Shown here piece by piece: positions 63,452 to 64,000 of a stretch of DNA of 64,000 nt. The position numbers and the translations under genes were made by a program. The notes below the pieces were generated by a model. It saw nothing but the letters and a program-made list of their open reading frames with translations. It had not been told where the DNA came from and searched no databases. How positions within the stretch are numbered: the stretch's first letter is position 1; the number at the start of each line of letters is the position of its first letter. This DNA is from Pyxidicoccus xibeiensis (GTDB taxonomy: Bacteria; Myxococcota; Myxococcia; Myxococcales; Myxococcaceae): the NCBI RefSeq assembly GCF_024198175.1, contig NZ_JAJVKV010000002.1, forward strand, positions 744,001 to 808,000. The letters are read 5' to 3'.

Positions 63452-63916
63452 CTACACATCGTCCTTGCAAGCGAGGCAGTAGCAACCACCAGAGCTCTTG
63501 CCCATGGCGATGACAGGCGGCTGGATGAGCGGGAAGGGGGGCGTGTTCTTGTCGTTGTGGAGCATCAGGTCCATGGCCCGCGCGACGTTCTTGCCCTCCA
63601 CCTTCACGTCGAACGAGTAGTTGACGAACTCCGCCTCCCCCTTGGTCTTGCCGGACACGACACCGCCACCGGCGGTTCCTGCCTCGTCTCCCGTGCTGGT
63701 GCTGAAGTTGGAGTCCTTGACGCAGAGGGGATTGCCTTCCACGTCCACAGTCTTGCTGCCCTTGGCCGTATCCGCCGAACGCGCGATGTTGGGGTATGGA
63801 ATGGGTACCGGTCCGGCGGGGCTCGGCGTCTTGCAGACATCCGGAGCGGCGACTGTCGTGCCGTTGGACTTCTGGTGGACGACCGACATTTTGTTGACGC
63901 CTACGCTCGTGCTCAT
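63452..63916 (-). CDS. DUF4150 PAAR-like protein
   Basis: Protein of 154 residues matching the DUF4150 (PAAR-like) family: VGVNKMSVVHQKSNGTTVAA, then PDVCKTPSPAGPVPIPYPNI and a C-terminal GGCYCLACKDDV. PAAR-type proteins sharpen the type VI secretion spike and carry effectors. Cysteines at the end may bind metal. It is followed at 27 bases by the nuclease gene, so it is likely the adaptor that loads the AHH toxin on the spike. No other secretion apparatus gene is seen inside the window. Confidence 0.85.
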   Translation of the reverse strand: MSTSVGVNKMSVVHQKSNGTTVAAPDVCKTPSPAGPVPIPYPNIARSADTAKGSKTVDVEGNPLCVKDSNFSTSTGDEAGTAGGGVVSGKTKGEAEFVNYSFDVKVEGKNVARAMDLMLHNDKNTPPFPLIQPPVIAMGKSSGGCYCLACKDDV

Positions 63917-63944
63917 CGGTTTTCTCCGGCAGGGTGGACCGTTC

Positions 63945-64000
63945 TCAGCGGCGCGCTCCCCGTAGTTGCTCGTACTGGATATGGCTGAAGTCCCGTGGCT
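63945..64000 (-). CDS. C-terminal end of an unidentified gene (start outside window)
   Basis: The last 17 codons read PRDFSHIQYEQLRGARR and end at TGA (63945-63947), 28 bases before the PAAR-like start. The gene is probably the head of the effector operon; adaptor proteins often occupy this place, but the fragment is too short to identify. Confidence 0.45.
   Translation of the reverse strand, partial: PRDFSHIQYEQLRGARR

Overview
The window is a high-GC (roughly 70% by eye), densely coding chromosome segment from a myxobacterium of the Myxococcaceae (Myxococcus, Corallococcus or Pyxidicoccus type). The decisive evidence is a complete frz chemosensory cluster (frzZ divergent from frzA-B-CD-E-G-F) with frzS and an rpoE1-like ECF sigma factor nearby, an arrangement known from Myxococcus xanthus. 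Many lipoproteins, a kinase/cyclase/ATPase giant, HEAT proteins and strong G/C third-position bias fit. No rRNA, tRNA, CRISPR array, insertion sequence or replication origin was recognised.

Layout. 1-4.7 kb: tripartite MacAB-TolC-like exporter (TolC end, adaptor, separate ATPase, two paralogous FtsX-type permeases). 4.7-9.2 kb: AurF-like diiron protein with a perfect palindrome at its start, and two divergent lipoproteins. 9.3-14.1 kb: CreBCD-like group (CreD-like membrane protein, new periplasmic partner, histidine kinase, response regulator). 14.4-18.7 kb: 31-residue membrane protein, a helical unknown, a DyP-type peroxidase and a partner with an apparent internal duplication. 19-25.8 kb: Ser/Thr kinase-pseudocyclase-AAA-TPR protein, ECF sigma factor, VWA lipoprotein. 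26-30.4 kb: DUF692/MNIO fusion enzyme, uridine kinase, a MetX-like hydrolase lacking its nucleophile, an anchored unknown. 30.4-39.5 kb: beta-propeller protein divergent from a HARE-HTH/restriction-endonuclease-like protein, two lipoproteins, birA, coaX and a repeat protein. 39.6-54.3 kb: frzS, anti-sigma, rpoE1, alanine dehydrogenase, radical SAM protein and the frz cluster. 54.4-59.9 kb: PHA-granule-type protein, class II photolyase, proline-repeat membrane protein, DUF1015-like protein, TrmN6-like methyltransferase. 60-64 kb: a type VI secretion effector module (PAAR-like DUF4150, AHH nuclease, imm11, second immunity-like protein, degenerate ketosynthase), less GC-biased than the rest and plausibly mobile.

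Working together. Frz controls the reversal frequency of gliding cells: the soluble receptor FrzCD couples through FrzA/FrzB to the kinase FrzE, which phosphorylates FrzZ, while FrzF and FrzG methylate and demethylate FrzCD. FrzS acts at the leading pole in type-IV-pilus motility, and RpoE1 has been linked to motility. The least described parts are the DyP/partner operon, the MNIO fusion protein, the HARE-HTH/propeller pair, the CreD partner protein and the ketosynthase-like member of the effector module.
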